Positions 30,312-41,012 of a DNA stretch of 64,000 nucleotides are shown here, piece after piece. Position 1 is the first letter of the stretch, and the number at the start of each line of letters is the position of its first letter. Under the pieces are notes generated by a model. It did no database searches and had not been told where the DNA came from. It saw nothing but the letters and a program-made list of their open reading frames with translations. The translations under genes were made by a program, and so were the position numbers. Source of the DNA: Mesostigma viride (lineage: Eukaryota; Streptophyta; Mesostigmatophyceae; Mesostigmatales; Mesostigmataceae); NCBI GenBank assembly GCA_009746045.1, contig RPFO01000316.1:64001-128000 (forward strand), read 5' to 3'.

Positions 30312-33300
30312 TCCCCCTCTAGTGACTACGATTAACCCCAACGCAAAAGTTTGGCGAACCGTGAGGCCCGAAAAGTGGCCCGTACGAAAACCGCGAGCGC
30401 AGGGCGGCCGATAGTCAGGGCGATTCGGAGATCCGCGGTGGCGCCCAATCGGGGCAGTTGCCCGAAAAGTGGCAAACTAGGGAGATCGACTGTCACAAAG
30501 TCTGAACGGGGTCTGAAACGGCAGTTACGTCCAGATCCGGTTCAGCACTTTTGCGGGCAGGTGGGAGGCCAGCCAATGGCCGCGGCCAGATAAAAATACG
30601 GAACCCGGCACGATGTCGGCTTCTTCGCGGCCGTCAAACTCTGTCGCGAATCAAACTCCTGGACTGCGGCGATCAACTGCGGCTACTGGGCCCATCGCTT
30701 GGCCGAGAGCGCGCCGTTCTTTTTGGCCGTAGCGTTCAGTGCGTCAGGTCAACGTAGCGTTCAGAAATCGTTGAGAAACCGTGCAAAAAATGTTTGGATA
30801 CCGTAAAAATTTAGGCGTTACGGCCGTTTTCCTGTCCGCATTGCGTTCAGAAACCGTTTCACTGAGTTGTTCCGCATCACTTTTCGATTCAGACCGAAGT
30901 TATAGTCTGAACATGATGTGACTGATATTTATTCTAAAATTATACGCAAATTTTGAGTTGGAGGAGTGGAGAGTAGTATGATGCTTGCTGGACGAATTTC
31001 TGCCATATTCCGTACTTACCAAGCAGGGAAAAAATGACTTGGGAGGATTTTCAAGTGGGTAGTACGCGGTGCTGGACCGCCTGGACGCGCCCAAGCAATC
31101 GAACGTGCATACCAGGACTGCGAGGGGGTGAGGGGGCGACATGCTGCGACAGCACCTTGATTTAATTTCCTGCTGGCTGGGGATGGCGGTCAACGCTGCC
31201 TGGAAAATTGGCGATGGACAATGCGTGGGCATTGCTTTTAAAGCGTTCAATGTTCAATTTCGATGCGTACCTTTGAATTGTTTCTGATCTGGCTGGACGT
31301 CGGTGGGCACTCACGTGCGTGGGAGAGGTTCGGGGCGCTATGGCCTGCTGCGATAGCTAGCGACCTGGAAATGGAATGTCGTTGTAGATTTAGGTATTAT
31401 GTTATCGTGCTTCTTCGCTTGACGTATTGGGTGCCTAGTGAAATCAGTTTGCTGTTCGTGGAAGGCGTGGGTGTGGCCGACGAGTTTCTGTTGTCGTCAC
31501 ACAATATTGGAATGAACGCTGGATTTGTTGCCACGGGACGTACGCTGGCGATGCCGATGGTGAGTCGTTTGTTTCGATGACCGGGCTAGTGCCTGCTCTC
31601 TTTCTGATGCGTTTCCTCGGTTGCGTTGTTTCCATTGGGCCGAATTCACGTAGTCGCAGCGAAGACATAGCGTAGCAAAGGTCTGCGTTTCATTTTTTTA
31701 GCCGTGCAGGACGCCATCTTCATGGTCCTTCGGGTTTCCCGTGTCAACGTCCGTTGCCAGAGGATCTGTGATGATTTTTTCTGGAATATACTGGGCGGTG
31801 AAAGCCCCTGTGGATGCTTGCCTGGTCATGAGTTTAGGGCGTCATTTACTGCTGTACTCGCTGACATTCATGGTGCTTACTGCGTAAGATAATCTGCCTT
31901 GCTTCGCGCGTGGATTTTCACTGGGGTGAAGAGCGCATCTGGTAACTTGTTTAGGTGGTGTATAAGGTGATCAATCAACCATTTGTTCATAGAAGGTGTG
32001 ACAGTAGAAGGTGTTTTATATTTCTTCAACAAGCAAGTCAAAAGTAATCTCCACTGGCTTACAACCTGAATCTTGCTTTGCTGGGTCTGCTGTGTTCCTG
32101 TCTCATTGTGCAGGCTATCCCCTTGGTTGACCAACCAGGTGATTTGTGGTGCCAGCGGGGCCATATTGGTTTTCTTCTCATTTTCCATCCGTGGCAACGG
32201 ACCGCATGGGCGGGAGGGAGGGCAGAGAGGGCAGGGCAGGCCACGCCAGGCGAGGCAGGAAAGGCTGCAAGGGTATACAGCACAGGTAGGCTGGCAGGCA
32301 AGGGCCATGGGGCATGAGCCATGGGGCTTGAGCTACGAGCCTTGCGGCATGGGGTTTGGGGATGGGGCAAACAGGAGGGCAGGCAGCCAGCCACATCCAC
32401 ATGATTAGGGGCCAGACAGCAATCAGGGGCACCGCGGGCCCACTTATGCATGCCAGGCACCCCACCAACCCACGCACGCATGCCAGCCACCCCCGTGCCC
32501 ACGCACGCATGCCAGCCACCGCCCCCCCACACACAAACCCACTTATGCATGCCAGCCACCCCCCACACCCACGTACGCATGCCAGCCACCCCCACACCCA
32601 CGCACGCATGGCAGCCACCCCACGAACCCAGGCACGCATGCCAGCCCCCCCTCAAGCCACTCATGCATGGCAGCCCCCCACCACACCCACGCATGCATGC
32701 CACTCCCCCCCACACCCACGCACGCATGCCAGCCACCCCCCACACCCACGTACGCCCCCCCCACACCCACGCACGCATGCCAGCCCCCCCCTCATGCACG
32801 CATGCCTGCCAGCCACCCCACAAACCCACGCATGGATGCCAGCCCCCCCCACATGCATGCATGCATGCCAGCCACCCCCCACACCCACGCACGCATGGCA
32901 GCCACCCCCCCAACCCACGCACGCATGCCAGCCAACCCCCACATGCACGCATGCTTGCCAGCCACCCCACATGCAAACAAGCCCCCCCCACATGCATGCT
33001 TGCATTCCAGCCACCCCACAAACCCACGCACGGATGCCAGCCACCCCACGAGCCCACGCATGCATGCCAGCCACCCCCCACATGCACGCATGGATGCCAG
33101 CCACCCCCCACATGCACGTGCATGCCAGCCACCCCCCACACCCACGTACGCATGCCAGCCCCCCCCCCCACACGCATGCATGCCATCCCCCCACAAACCC
33201 ACACACGCGTGCCAGCCACCCCCACACCCACGCACTTATGTCACCCCCCCCCCACACACGCATGCATGCCACCCCCCCCAAACCCACACACGCGTGCCAG

Positions 33301-34576
33301 CCCCCCCCACATGCACGCATGCATGCCAGCCACCCCACCAACCCACTTATGCATGCCAGCCACCCCCGTCACCAACGTACGCATGCCGTCCCCCCCCACA
33401 CCCACGCACGCATGCCAGCCTGCCCCGCCCCACATGCGTGCATGGCAGCTCCCCCCAAACCCACGCATGCATGCCAGCCACCCCCCACACCCACGCATGC
33501 ATGCCAGCCACCCCACAAACCCACGCATGCATGGCAGCTCCCCACCACACCAACGAATGCATGCCAGCCCCCCCCACATGCAAGCATGCAGCCTAGTGCC
33601 AGCCATCCCCTAAACCCACGCATGCATGCCAGCCACCCCCACACCCACGAATGCATGCCAGCCCCCCCGCAAACCCACACACGCTTGCCACCCCCCCACA
33701 CATGCACGCATGCATGGCAGCCCCCCCACAAACCCACTTATGCATGCCAGCCACCCCCTCACCACAAACCCACGCACGCATGCGAGCCACCCCCCACATG
33801 CACGCATACATGACAGCCACCCCCCACATGCACGTGCATGCCAGCCACCCCCCACACCCACATACGCATGCCAGCCACCCCCCACACCCACGCACGCATG
33901 GCAGCCACCCCCCACACCCACGTACGCATGCCAGCCACCCCCTAAACACACGCATGCATGGCAGCTCCCCACCACACCCACGAATGGACAGGGCTGGCCT
34001 GCCGCGCCCCACGGTCGCGCACAAGGGCACTGTCGAGTCATGTACAAAACATTGTCTACATGAAGCCATAGTGGGCATGACCGATGGTGCATGTGTTTAC
34101 AAAGGATTGCCACTCAATGAATATTAATGAATGATGAACATTTGAGTTTGCATGGAAGTGTTTGGTCGTTATGGCTGCCGCTAAAGCGGTACCCACATTG
34201 TGTCCTGCATGGCATAGCTGCATTGTGAGTTTCAGTTGTTAGGAAGTAATGAGTAAGGAAATACTTGCATGCACTGAACGGCGACGTCTCACAATGTACG
34301 GTACTATTCGGACTGCCCGTTGATGTACTAGTAGTAGGACGCGTGCTGGACGTGCCTGTGAGGGACGGAGCGTGGGATCGACGGTGCGGCGGGCCGGCGC
34401 GAGCGCGCGCGATGGGAAGCCCCCAAAGGAAGGCCGCCGAGCGTTCGCCCCCCGGCGTAGTAGGCCGGGCCGGTCGGCGGGCTCAACCCGGCATGCCGAA
34501 GCTTTCGGCGGGGGCCTCAGGGCCCCTGGTGGCGTAGTGCGTCCGAAAAAGTGGGGGGCCTTGGCCCCCCCACTAG
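30312..34576 (+). mobile_element. Tandem unit copy 2, about 4.27 kb
   Basis: Co-linear with copy 1 throughout: same left terminus, the AT-rich block, segments such as TCATGGTCCTTCGGGTTTCC, the minisatellite, the GC-rich 3' block and the CTAG end. Small indels shift or truncate every frame that is open in copy 1 (for example the frame at 27117-27572), which argues against a conserved protein. The 3' hairpin is imperfect by one C. Confidence 0.6.
32455..33985. repeat. Minisatellite in copy 2
   Basis: Same unit family as 28370-29712, expanded to about 1.5 kb. Includes blocks that exactly match copy 1 in order, then extra units, so expansion followed duplication of the whole element or occurred during it. 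Confidence 0.92.
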
Positions 34577-35685
34577 TCCCCCTCTAGTGACTACGATTAA
34601 CCCCAACGCAAAAGTTTGGCGAACCGTGAGGCCCGAAAAGTGGCCCGTACGAAAACCGCGAGCGCAGGGCGGCCGATAGTCAGGGCGATCCGGGGATCCG
34701 CGGTGGCGCCCAATCGGAGCAGTTGCCCGAAAAGTGGCAAACTAGGCAGATCGACTGTCACAAAGTCTGAACGGGGTCTGAAACGGCAGTTACGTCCAGA
34801 TCCGGTTCAGCACTTTTGCGGGCAGGTGGGAGGCCAGCCAATGTCCGCGGCCAGATAAAAATACGGAACCCGGCACGATGTCGGCTTCTTCGCGGCCGTC
34901 AAACTCTTTGATCGCGAATCAAACTTCCCATGGACTGCGGCGATCAACTGCGGCTACTGGGCCCATCGCTTGGCCGAGAGGGCGCCGTCCTAAAAATTCG
35001 TAGCGTTCAGTGCGTCAGTTCGACGGAGCGTTCAGAAATTGTTGAGAAACCGTGCAAAAAATGTTGAGAAACCGTGAAATTTTGGGCGTTACGGCCGTTT
35101 TGTCCCCCTCTAGTGACTACGATTAACCCCAACTCAAAAGTTTGGCAAACCGTGAGGACCGAAAAGTGGCCCGTACGAAAACCGCGAGCGCAGGGCGGCC
35201 GATAGTCAGGGCGATCCGGGGATCCGCGGTGGCGCCCAATCGGAGCAGTTGCCCGAAAAGTGGCAAACTAGGGAGATCGAGTCTGAGATCTTACTTAACG
35301 GGCCTGAAATGGCAGTTACGTCCAGATCCGGTTCAGCACTTTTGCGGGCAGATAGGAGGCCAGCCAATGGCCGCGGCCAGATAAAAATACGGAACCCGGC
35401 ACGATGTCGGCTTGTTTAGTTTGGCGAACCGTGAGGTCCGAAAAGTGGCCCGTACGAAAACCGCGAGCGCAGGGCGGCCGATAGTCAGGGCGATCCGGGG
35501 ATCCGCGGTGGCGCCCAATCGGAGCAGTTGCCCGAAAAGTGGCAAACTAGGCAGATCGAGTCTCAGGAGTTCTGAACGGGGTCTGACACGGCAGTTATGT
35601 CCAGATCCGGTTCAGCACTTTTGCGGGCAGGTGGGAGGCCAGCCAATGGCCGCGGCCAGATATCGTAGTCACTAGAAGGGGATAC
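34577..35685 (+). mobile_element. Truncated tandem unit copies 3-5 and an inverted terminus
   Basis: Copy 3 (34577-35102) and copy 4 (35103 to about 35415) each restart at TCCCCCTCTAGTGACTACGA or shortly after and stop inside the unit; copy 5 begins internally at about 35416. The block ends with TCGTAGTCACTAGAAGGGGA (35664-35683), the inverse of the left terminus with one mismatch. That inverted end is the main argument for a TIR transposon instead of a Helitron. Confidence 0.6.
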
Positions 35686-35786
35686 TAGAGAGGGGGGGAC
35701 ATGCAGCCCCAAATTTTCAGGTCATTCTGACAAGCGCAGCCCTATTTGATGGATATTCCTAGATTGCCACCTGTGATGACGCTGAC

Positions 35787-37860
35787 ATCACAGCAAGGGA
35801 CAATTTTTTTAACCCCACGAGCCACGAGCCACGAGCCACGAGGTAGCCATGGCTGTCGGAGCTCATAACTTTCACGTTTGAGCCCCGAATTCAGCTGTGA
35901 ATATCACAATCGCTTCGTCTTTCTTAGACGCACATGCTGATATAATTTTCCAAAGCTATAACGCACTATATGGCGAATAAACGCGCCTCGACGCAACGCA
36001 GCCTGGCGGCTGCGCTCGGCAATGAAAATACGTCTGCAGCTCCGGCTGCAGCTTCGCCATCAGGGCCGGAAGGCAGTGCTGCCACTAGTCGCGCACTGGT
36101 GGTCGTCCAGCACCCCCCCGGGCTTCCTGCCTCGCCTTCAGCCTCGCCTGAGCCAAAACGCAGCCGCCCAGCCGAACCGAGCTGGTCTGAGCGCGATTTT
36201 GACGTTGACGGGATATTTTCCACCTTCAACACCTTCAACGATCACAGACCCAGCTATTTCGACATGCCACCCCTCAAGCTACTGGAGTTCGTGTTTTATG
36301 GGTCACACGCCTCCCTTCTCGACCTGTGCCAACGCCTTCAACAATGCTACCGCTTCCGCAATGGACCTGACGGCCGGTTCACAATGCGACAACAATCTGA
36401 GAACCTGGCCAGCTGGTCTCGCCCCCGTCTTCAGATCGGCGCCCTCTTTTCCATCCTTGACCGCTCTGTCACGGACCTCTGGACCCCCTCCCCCTTGACC
36501 GAATCCACCTTCCTCTTCCACCTCCAAGCAACCATCTCACAGCACGTGACGCCCCTAGCCGCAGATGTGGCGGCAATGGGCGGCACGCTGGCTGCTGAGC
36601 TCCCCACCATCTCCACCGCCACTTCCAGCCTCCTCGCCTCCTCCACCGCCACCACCCCCACCTCCGACGCCATCACCGCCCAGCTCCGTGACATCGACCA
36701 GCGTCTTAAGGACAACGCCATCGCTATCGAGGTTCTGCAGAACACCGCAGGCCTCACCGCCCAGGCGGTGAAGGACATTGCCGCCAAGCCAGCCCCGGCT
36801 GGCCTGGCCGGCGATGCTCCTCCCATCACCACATGGGCGGACATGCTTAAGCAACATACCACCTCCACCACCTCCGCCGTCGCAGCCCAGCTTCAACAGC
36901 AGACGCTTGACCTCCGCGAGGAGGCCGAGCTCGCCAAGCGCAGCCTCAACGTCATTGTCAAGAACTTCAAGATGGAGGAAGGTGAGAATTCCGAGAAGCT
37001 TTTGCGTGCGTTTGAGAGAGAAATCCTTGGTCGCATGGGCCTTAACGGTGAGATCGAGCTGGCCGCCCACCGCCTTCCCCGCGCGCGGGGTAAGGCAGGG
37101 CCGCCTTCCCCGCGCGCGGGGTAAGGCAGGGCCGCCCCCGCTCCTTCTCACCTTTAAGACCCCGGCGGACAAGATTTCTTTTCTCAGACGCCGCAAGCGG
37201 CTCGAGAAGACTCTCTTCACCCTTGATGACGACTTGACCCTGGCGCAGCAACAACGGCGACGGGAGCTATGGCCGACCTACCTCCAGCTCCGGCAGACCA
37301 AGGCGGGACAGCCGGTGTACTGGAAGGGGGCGGCCATCTACGTCGGCCATAAGCCCTGGCAGGCGACCCCCTCCCCCCCCGCGGCCCCAGCGACTCCAGA
37401 CGCCCCAGCTTAGGGGAATATAGCAGTAGTAGTGTAGAATAGATAGACCGTGGCCATGTACATGTACGCCTCCTAGAGGCACTATCTCAGCTAAGCCACG
37501 CGCTTTACTTAATCATGTACATGTGTGCCTATTATGAGCCACACCCCAGATGATGCCTAGCTTTATTTAGTTCTGTTGTGCCTATGCAGGGAATAACTCT
37601 CTGCTGAGACGCCATGCCCTAGCTTCTTTGTATAGCTATGCTGATCTTCCCCCCCATGACAGGCTCCCCCTTCGCTGGGCATAGCTTGAAGATCATGGGG
37701 ATGCCAGTGCCCTGGTGCACCTAGAGCAAGGGTCCTTTACATCCCCACCCTTGCAGGAAGTAGCTTAGGATGTATGATAGGCCATACGCCCCCTCTCAAG
37801 GGCTATGTGCTACATATACTCCCAACGGAGTTATGTTACAATTCAATTCAATTCAATTCA
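35787..37860 (+). mobile_element. ORF1-only L1-like element with 11-bp TSD
   Basis: ATGACGCTGAC occurs at 35776-35786 and 37861-37871. The element holds a 5' UTR with CACGAGC repeats, ORF1, then a 3' UTR of about 440 bp. It ends in hairpin ACTCC-CAAC-GGAGT (37818-37831) and a CAATT repeat tail. There is no ORF2 (endonuclease/reverse transcriptase) between ORF1 and the 3' UTR. The arrangement resembles mammalian half-L1 (HAL1) elements, which must borrow RT in trans. Confidence 0.8.
35970..37413 (+). CDS. L1-like ORF1 protein, frame broken by a 31-bp duplication
   Basis: RNA-binding nucleic-acid chaperone of an L1-type retrotransposon (role from the family). The start is TTG or an in-frame codon near 35970 (ANKRASTQRSLAAAL); an upstream ATG was not settled. 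Order: Ser/Ala/Pro-rich N-terminus with a basic PEPKRSRP patch; an amphipathic, coiled-coil-prone middle (about residues 200-320); an RRM-like region (RSLNVIVKNF..EILGRMGLNGEIELAAHRLPRARG). After the break come the C-terminal domain FKTPADKISFLRRRKRL, LDDDLTLAQQQRRRELWPTYL and a final VYWKGAAIYV. A 31-bp unit starting CGCCTTCCCCGCGCGCGGGG is present twice (37071-37101, 37102-37132), which throws the frame and stops it at 37124. Removing one unit restores continuity, so this is a recently inactivated copy. Confidence 0.82.
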
Positions 37861-37871
37861 ATGACGCTGAC

Positions 37872-38960
37872 GGAGGTTTTAGCTAGTATTTAACCACACT
37901 AACACCCCTTAATACATCTAAGCCACGTGAAAACTGGCCAAACCACACACTACCATCCTCTGCACGTATGGTACCTCCAATGTTCCAGGTTTGACGCCAT
38001 TCTGACAAGAACTGCCCAAGTTACAACCATTCCAAGACGGCCACCCATGTAGACACTACAAGGAAATTATAGTAACCATTCAGCCACACTAGCACCTCCT
38101 TCTTCACCAAAGACATCTGCAAACTGACCAAAGCACACATAATTAACTCTTGCACGCTGACGGCAACGCATGGTCAACGTGGGGGTCATTGTGACAAGAA
38201 CTACTCAAGTTGATGGGTTTCCTATATGACCACCTGACAAGGCGCTAAGGACCACTCAGTAAGTTAGTAACCCCACAGTGCCACTTCATATGCCATCCAA
38301 CATGCACCAAAACCATGCTGAGTATGTTTACAATGTACGAAGGGCTGGCCACGCACCTCATATGTCTTCATCATCCCTCCAGCATGGCCAGCCTTGTAAA
38401 TATGTTCATAGCCTTGACGATGGTAGCCCTAATATGCCTAAGCAGCATTTCCTATGTTTCTCCTAGGTTAGAGTGTAAGGTTGATGACAACCAAGCTAAT
38501 AAACTCAACAACACCTCCTAAACTGTCCTCCCCGGCATGGATGACAAACTGGGACTATGGAGGGCAAGGAACCAAGCAGGAACATGGTATATATAGCTTG
38601 CATGCAGTCATGCATGTCAACCATGGTTGGCTCAGCACATTGTAGTCTTGTCACATCATCATAACAAAGGAAAGCTCAAACAACCATTGGTGCCAGCTAT
38701 CTACATGCAGTCACACAAATGCAATATCTCCAACATCATCATCACTAAAACACTTCCATCCTTGCACGATAAAATGCAAAGAAACCATTGGCGGCCCTTC
38801 AGCGCATGAGCGCTGTGATGCCGCTGCGAAGAGAGGGTGCGTCACTCTCACACAACAAGAAGCGTCCATACGCACAACATCCTTGCCGGAACACGTTTTA
38901 TGAAATGCCTTATACCTTCCTGAAGAGCTATAGGCTGCGACTGAAGCGGCCCTGATCACG
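37872..38960. other. Unassigned stretch with weak repeat about 190 bp apart
   Basis: TGACAAGAACT with similar surroundings occurs at 38003 and 38192, and a related CATTCTGACAAG at about 35725. It suggests a dispersed or decayed satellite. No supported gene. Confidence 0.35.
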
Positions 38961-40880
38961 ACATCAACGAAAACAATCTAAAGCTGCCAGGTATTCGACA
39001 ACACAACGGCAAGCGACGGCGAGATAGCTGGCGGAAACTGCCAAAAAAGAACGCAAAAAACCTCGAACGATGAGCTCATAGAAGAAAGCACTGATAGCAG
39101 ATAACATTCGCGACAAATCTGTACCTCGCCCTCGTAAATCCCTCGCCCAGGCGCGCAACAACCGCCGTTCTTCCATGGACAGGTCAGACACGCACTGCGC
39201 AGGTCTGAACAATTACTTACCGATAATGGCCGAAAATCTGGAAAAAAGCACCAGCGCGGTTTAGAATTCGATGCAACCGATATTAACGCCTGCTTCACGG
39301 TCAAAACAACCCTAAAAACCGCGATTTTACTGCCGCTATCATGAATTCTATTTTATTCCGCGCGACCAAAAAATTCAGATGACCCCCCATGCCGATGGCA
39401 TAAAAAAACAACAGCGATATTGTAAACCAGCTGATTTCCGCAACAAACTAACATCATAAACTCATCGTCTTTTAGATTCGAGTAAAATTTTTGCATTTCG
39501 CCTGCCCTAGTGTGGTAGTTTCGCCTGAACGCAGTCGCCATGGCCACTTCCGCAAGGGGTGCGCACACCGTGCACGTGAAATTTATGACCTTCGGTTCCG
39601 GCGCGAATTTTTTGGCGCCAAAAAATTCGGGCATGTCCCGTCCCCTTAATTTAATGGTCTTGGATTCTTATGTACCGCAGCCCGCAGGCTGCAAAACTGA
39701 ATTTGTAAGGTTGCATTCACGCTTTTCACCTAAGCCAGCAGGCAGGGAAATTTGCGCGCCAGCGGGGCTTGCGTATTTTGCCGCCTAAAATCACGTAGCG
39801 GGTCCGGACTTGGCAAAAAATGGCCTCCTGCGCGGCCAAAAATGGCCTGACACCTACAAATTGAGTCATTACCGCGTTAAGTTGCGTTCGCCCCCCAGAC
39901 ATCGGCGCCGCAACTTAAAGCGGGAACGCAACCTTAAGAAACGCAACTTAACGCGGGAATGACTGTAGTTGCCCGTGGCCCGTGGCTACTGGCTTCGCTG
40001 CGGTCCGGATAGGAATTAGTACGGTGCTCGCTGCGCTCGCTCGCTTTGCTCGCTCGCTGCGCTCGCTGGGCGCTTCGCGCGTAGTGTATCTGCGATATCT
40101 GCGATTCTTCCGTCAACCTCCGAGTACCCCCTAATGGCTGATTTTTGTACCACGATTTTCTACCTAATTTTGCAACCAACGGTCACGAAGCTCGCTTTAT
40201 ATAGGGGAAAGGATTCCGAAAATGGGCTCCGCCGGATAAACTTTTCAGGGTCGATCCGGGTCGAGTATCGACGATTCGACACGACGGCGAGGCGCGCATT
40301 GGTCTTTTTTCGGCATCTTGGGCACTGGGTGTTGTCTTGCAGTGTTGTACTGTGGTCAGCAGCGAGAGCCGGCGTCGCCGAAAAGGCGAAAACCGTCAGG
40401 CCGGGCGGGTGCGTCTGCCAGGCGTTATTCATCGCACCGTAAGATACTTGATGTCCGCTCTTGGATAGAGTCGTGCCCGTACACGAGGTGTATTCGTCAG
40501 AGGGGCGCATTGCGTGGGAAGATCTTTTGCCCGACTTGATCCGTCGGCCTCGGGATAATTAAGCTTTTCGCCCGCGCGGAGGATCTCGAGGCACAGTGGA
40601 GGGTGATAGGGGAATCGACATCGGCACACAGGCGCCAACGGAGTGAACGCAGCAAACCATCCACAGGCACGCGGGTGTTCGCCATGGCTTCCCTAACGGC
40701 ATGCCTGGCGACAGTCAATGCAGCTGTAACCTTGCCTGCAGCGCAGCTACACGGGTGAGCAGCCAATTTTGCGGGGAATTGTCGAAGAAAGATAATATTT
40801 AGTGAAAATTTTCAATTCTGCCGGATAGCTCGTGGGCAAATGCACTGTTCCTTATCCTCTTATCCTCTGCGTGCTGCTGC
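38961..40880. other. Intergenic stretch upstream of amylase
   Basis: Several overlapping short frames but no domain. A snapback pair lies at 39865-39888 and 39940-39963 (ACCGCGTTAAGTTGCGTT and its near-perfect inverse), and a GCTCGCTGCGCTCGCT repeat at about 40025-40075. Confidence 0.35.
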
Positions 40881-40888
40881 GTGTTTCA

Positions 40889-40900
40889 TGTATAATTGAG
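40889..40900 (+). promoter_or_regulatory. Possible TATA-like element upstream of amylase
   Basis: TGTATAATTGAG lies about 120 bases before the first in-frame ATG at 41013. Assignment is by position and AT-richness only. Confidence 0.25.
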
Positions 40901-41012
40901 CACAGGCGGCTGCCCAGGAGGCATTTTATTCGTTGTAAATGGCATGAGGTAAATTTTCGCAGTTAGGCTAACTCTTTCTGCAATTTCCGACAATGTTTCT
41001 TGACCGGCGTCT

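Noticed and set aside
28096-34127. Long His/Pro/Thr or Trp/Gly/Met/Ala frames in 28-34 kb
   Set aside because: Produced by a minisatellite of 27-30 bp; frames differ between the two tandem units.
26256-35675. An 80-codon basic frame (ANREARKVARTKTASAG) repeated five times
   Set aside because: It starts at TTG, has no domain, and its repetition is explained by duplication of the whole element; openness alone does not show selection.
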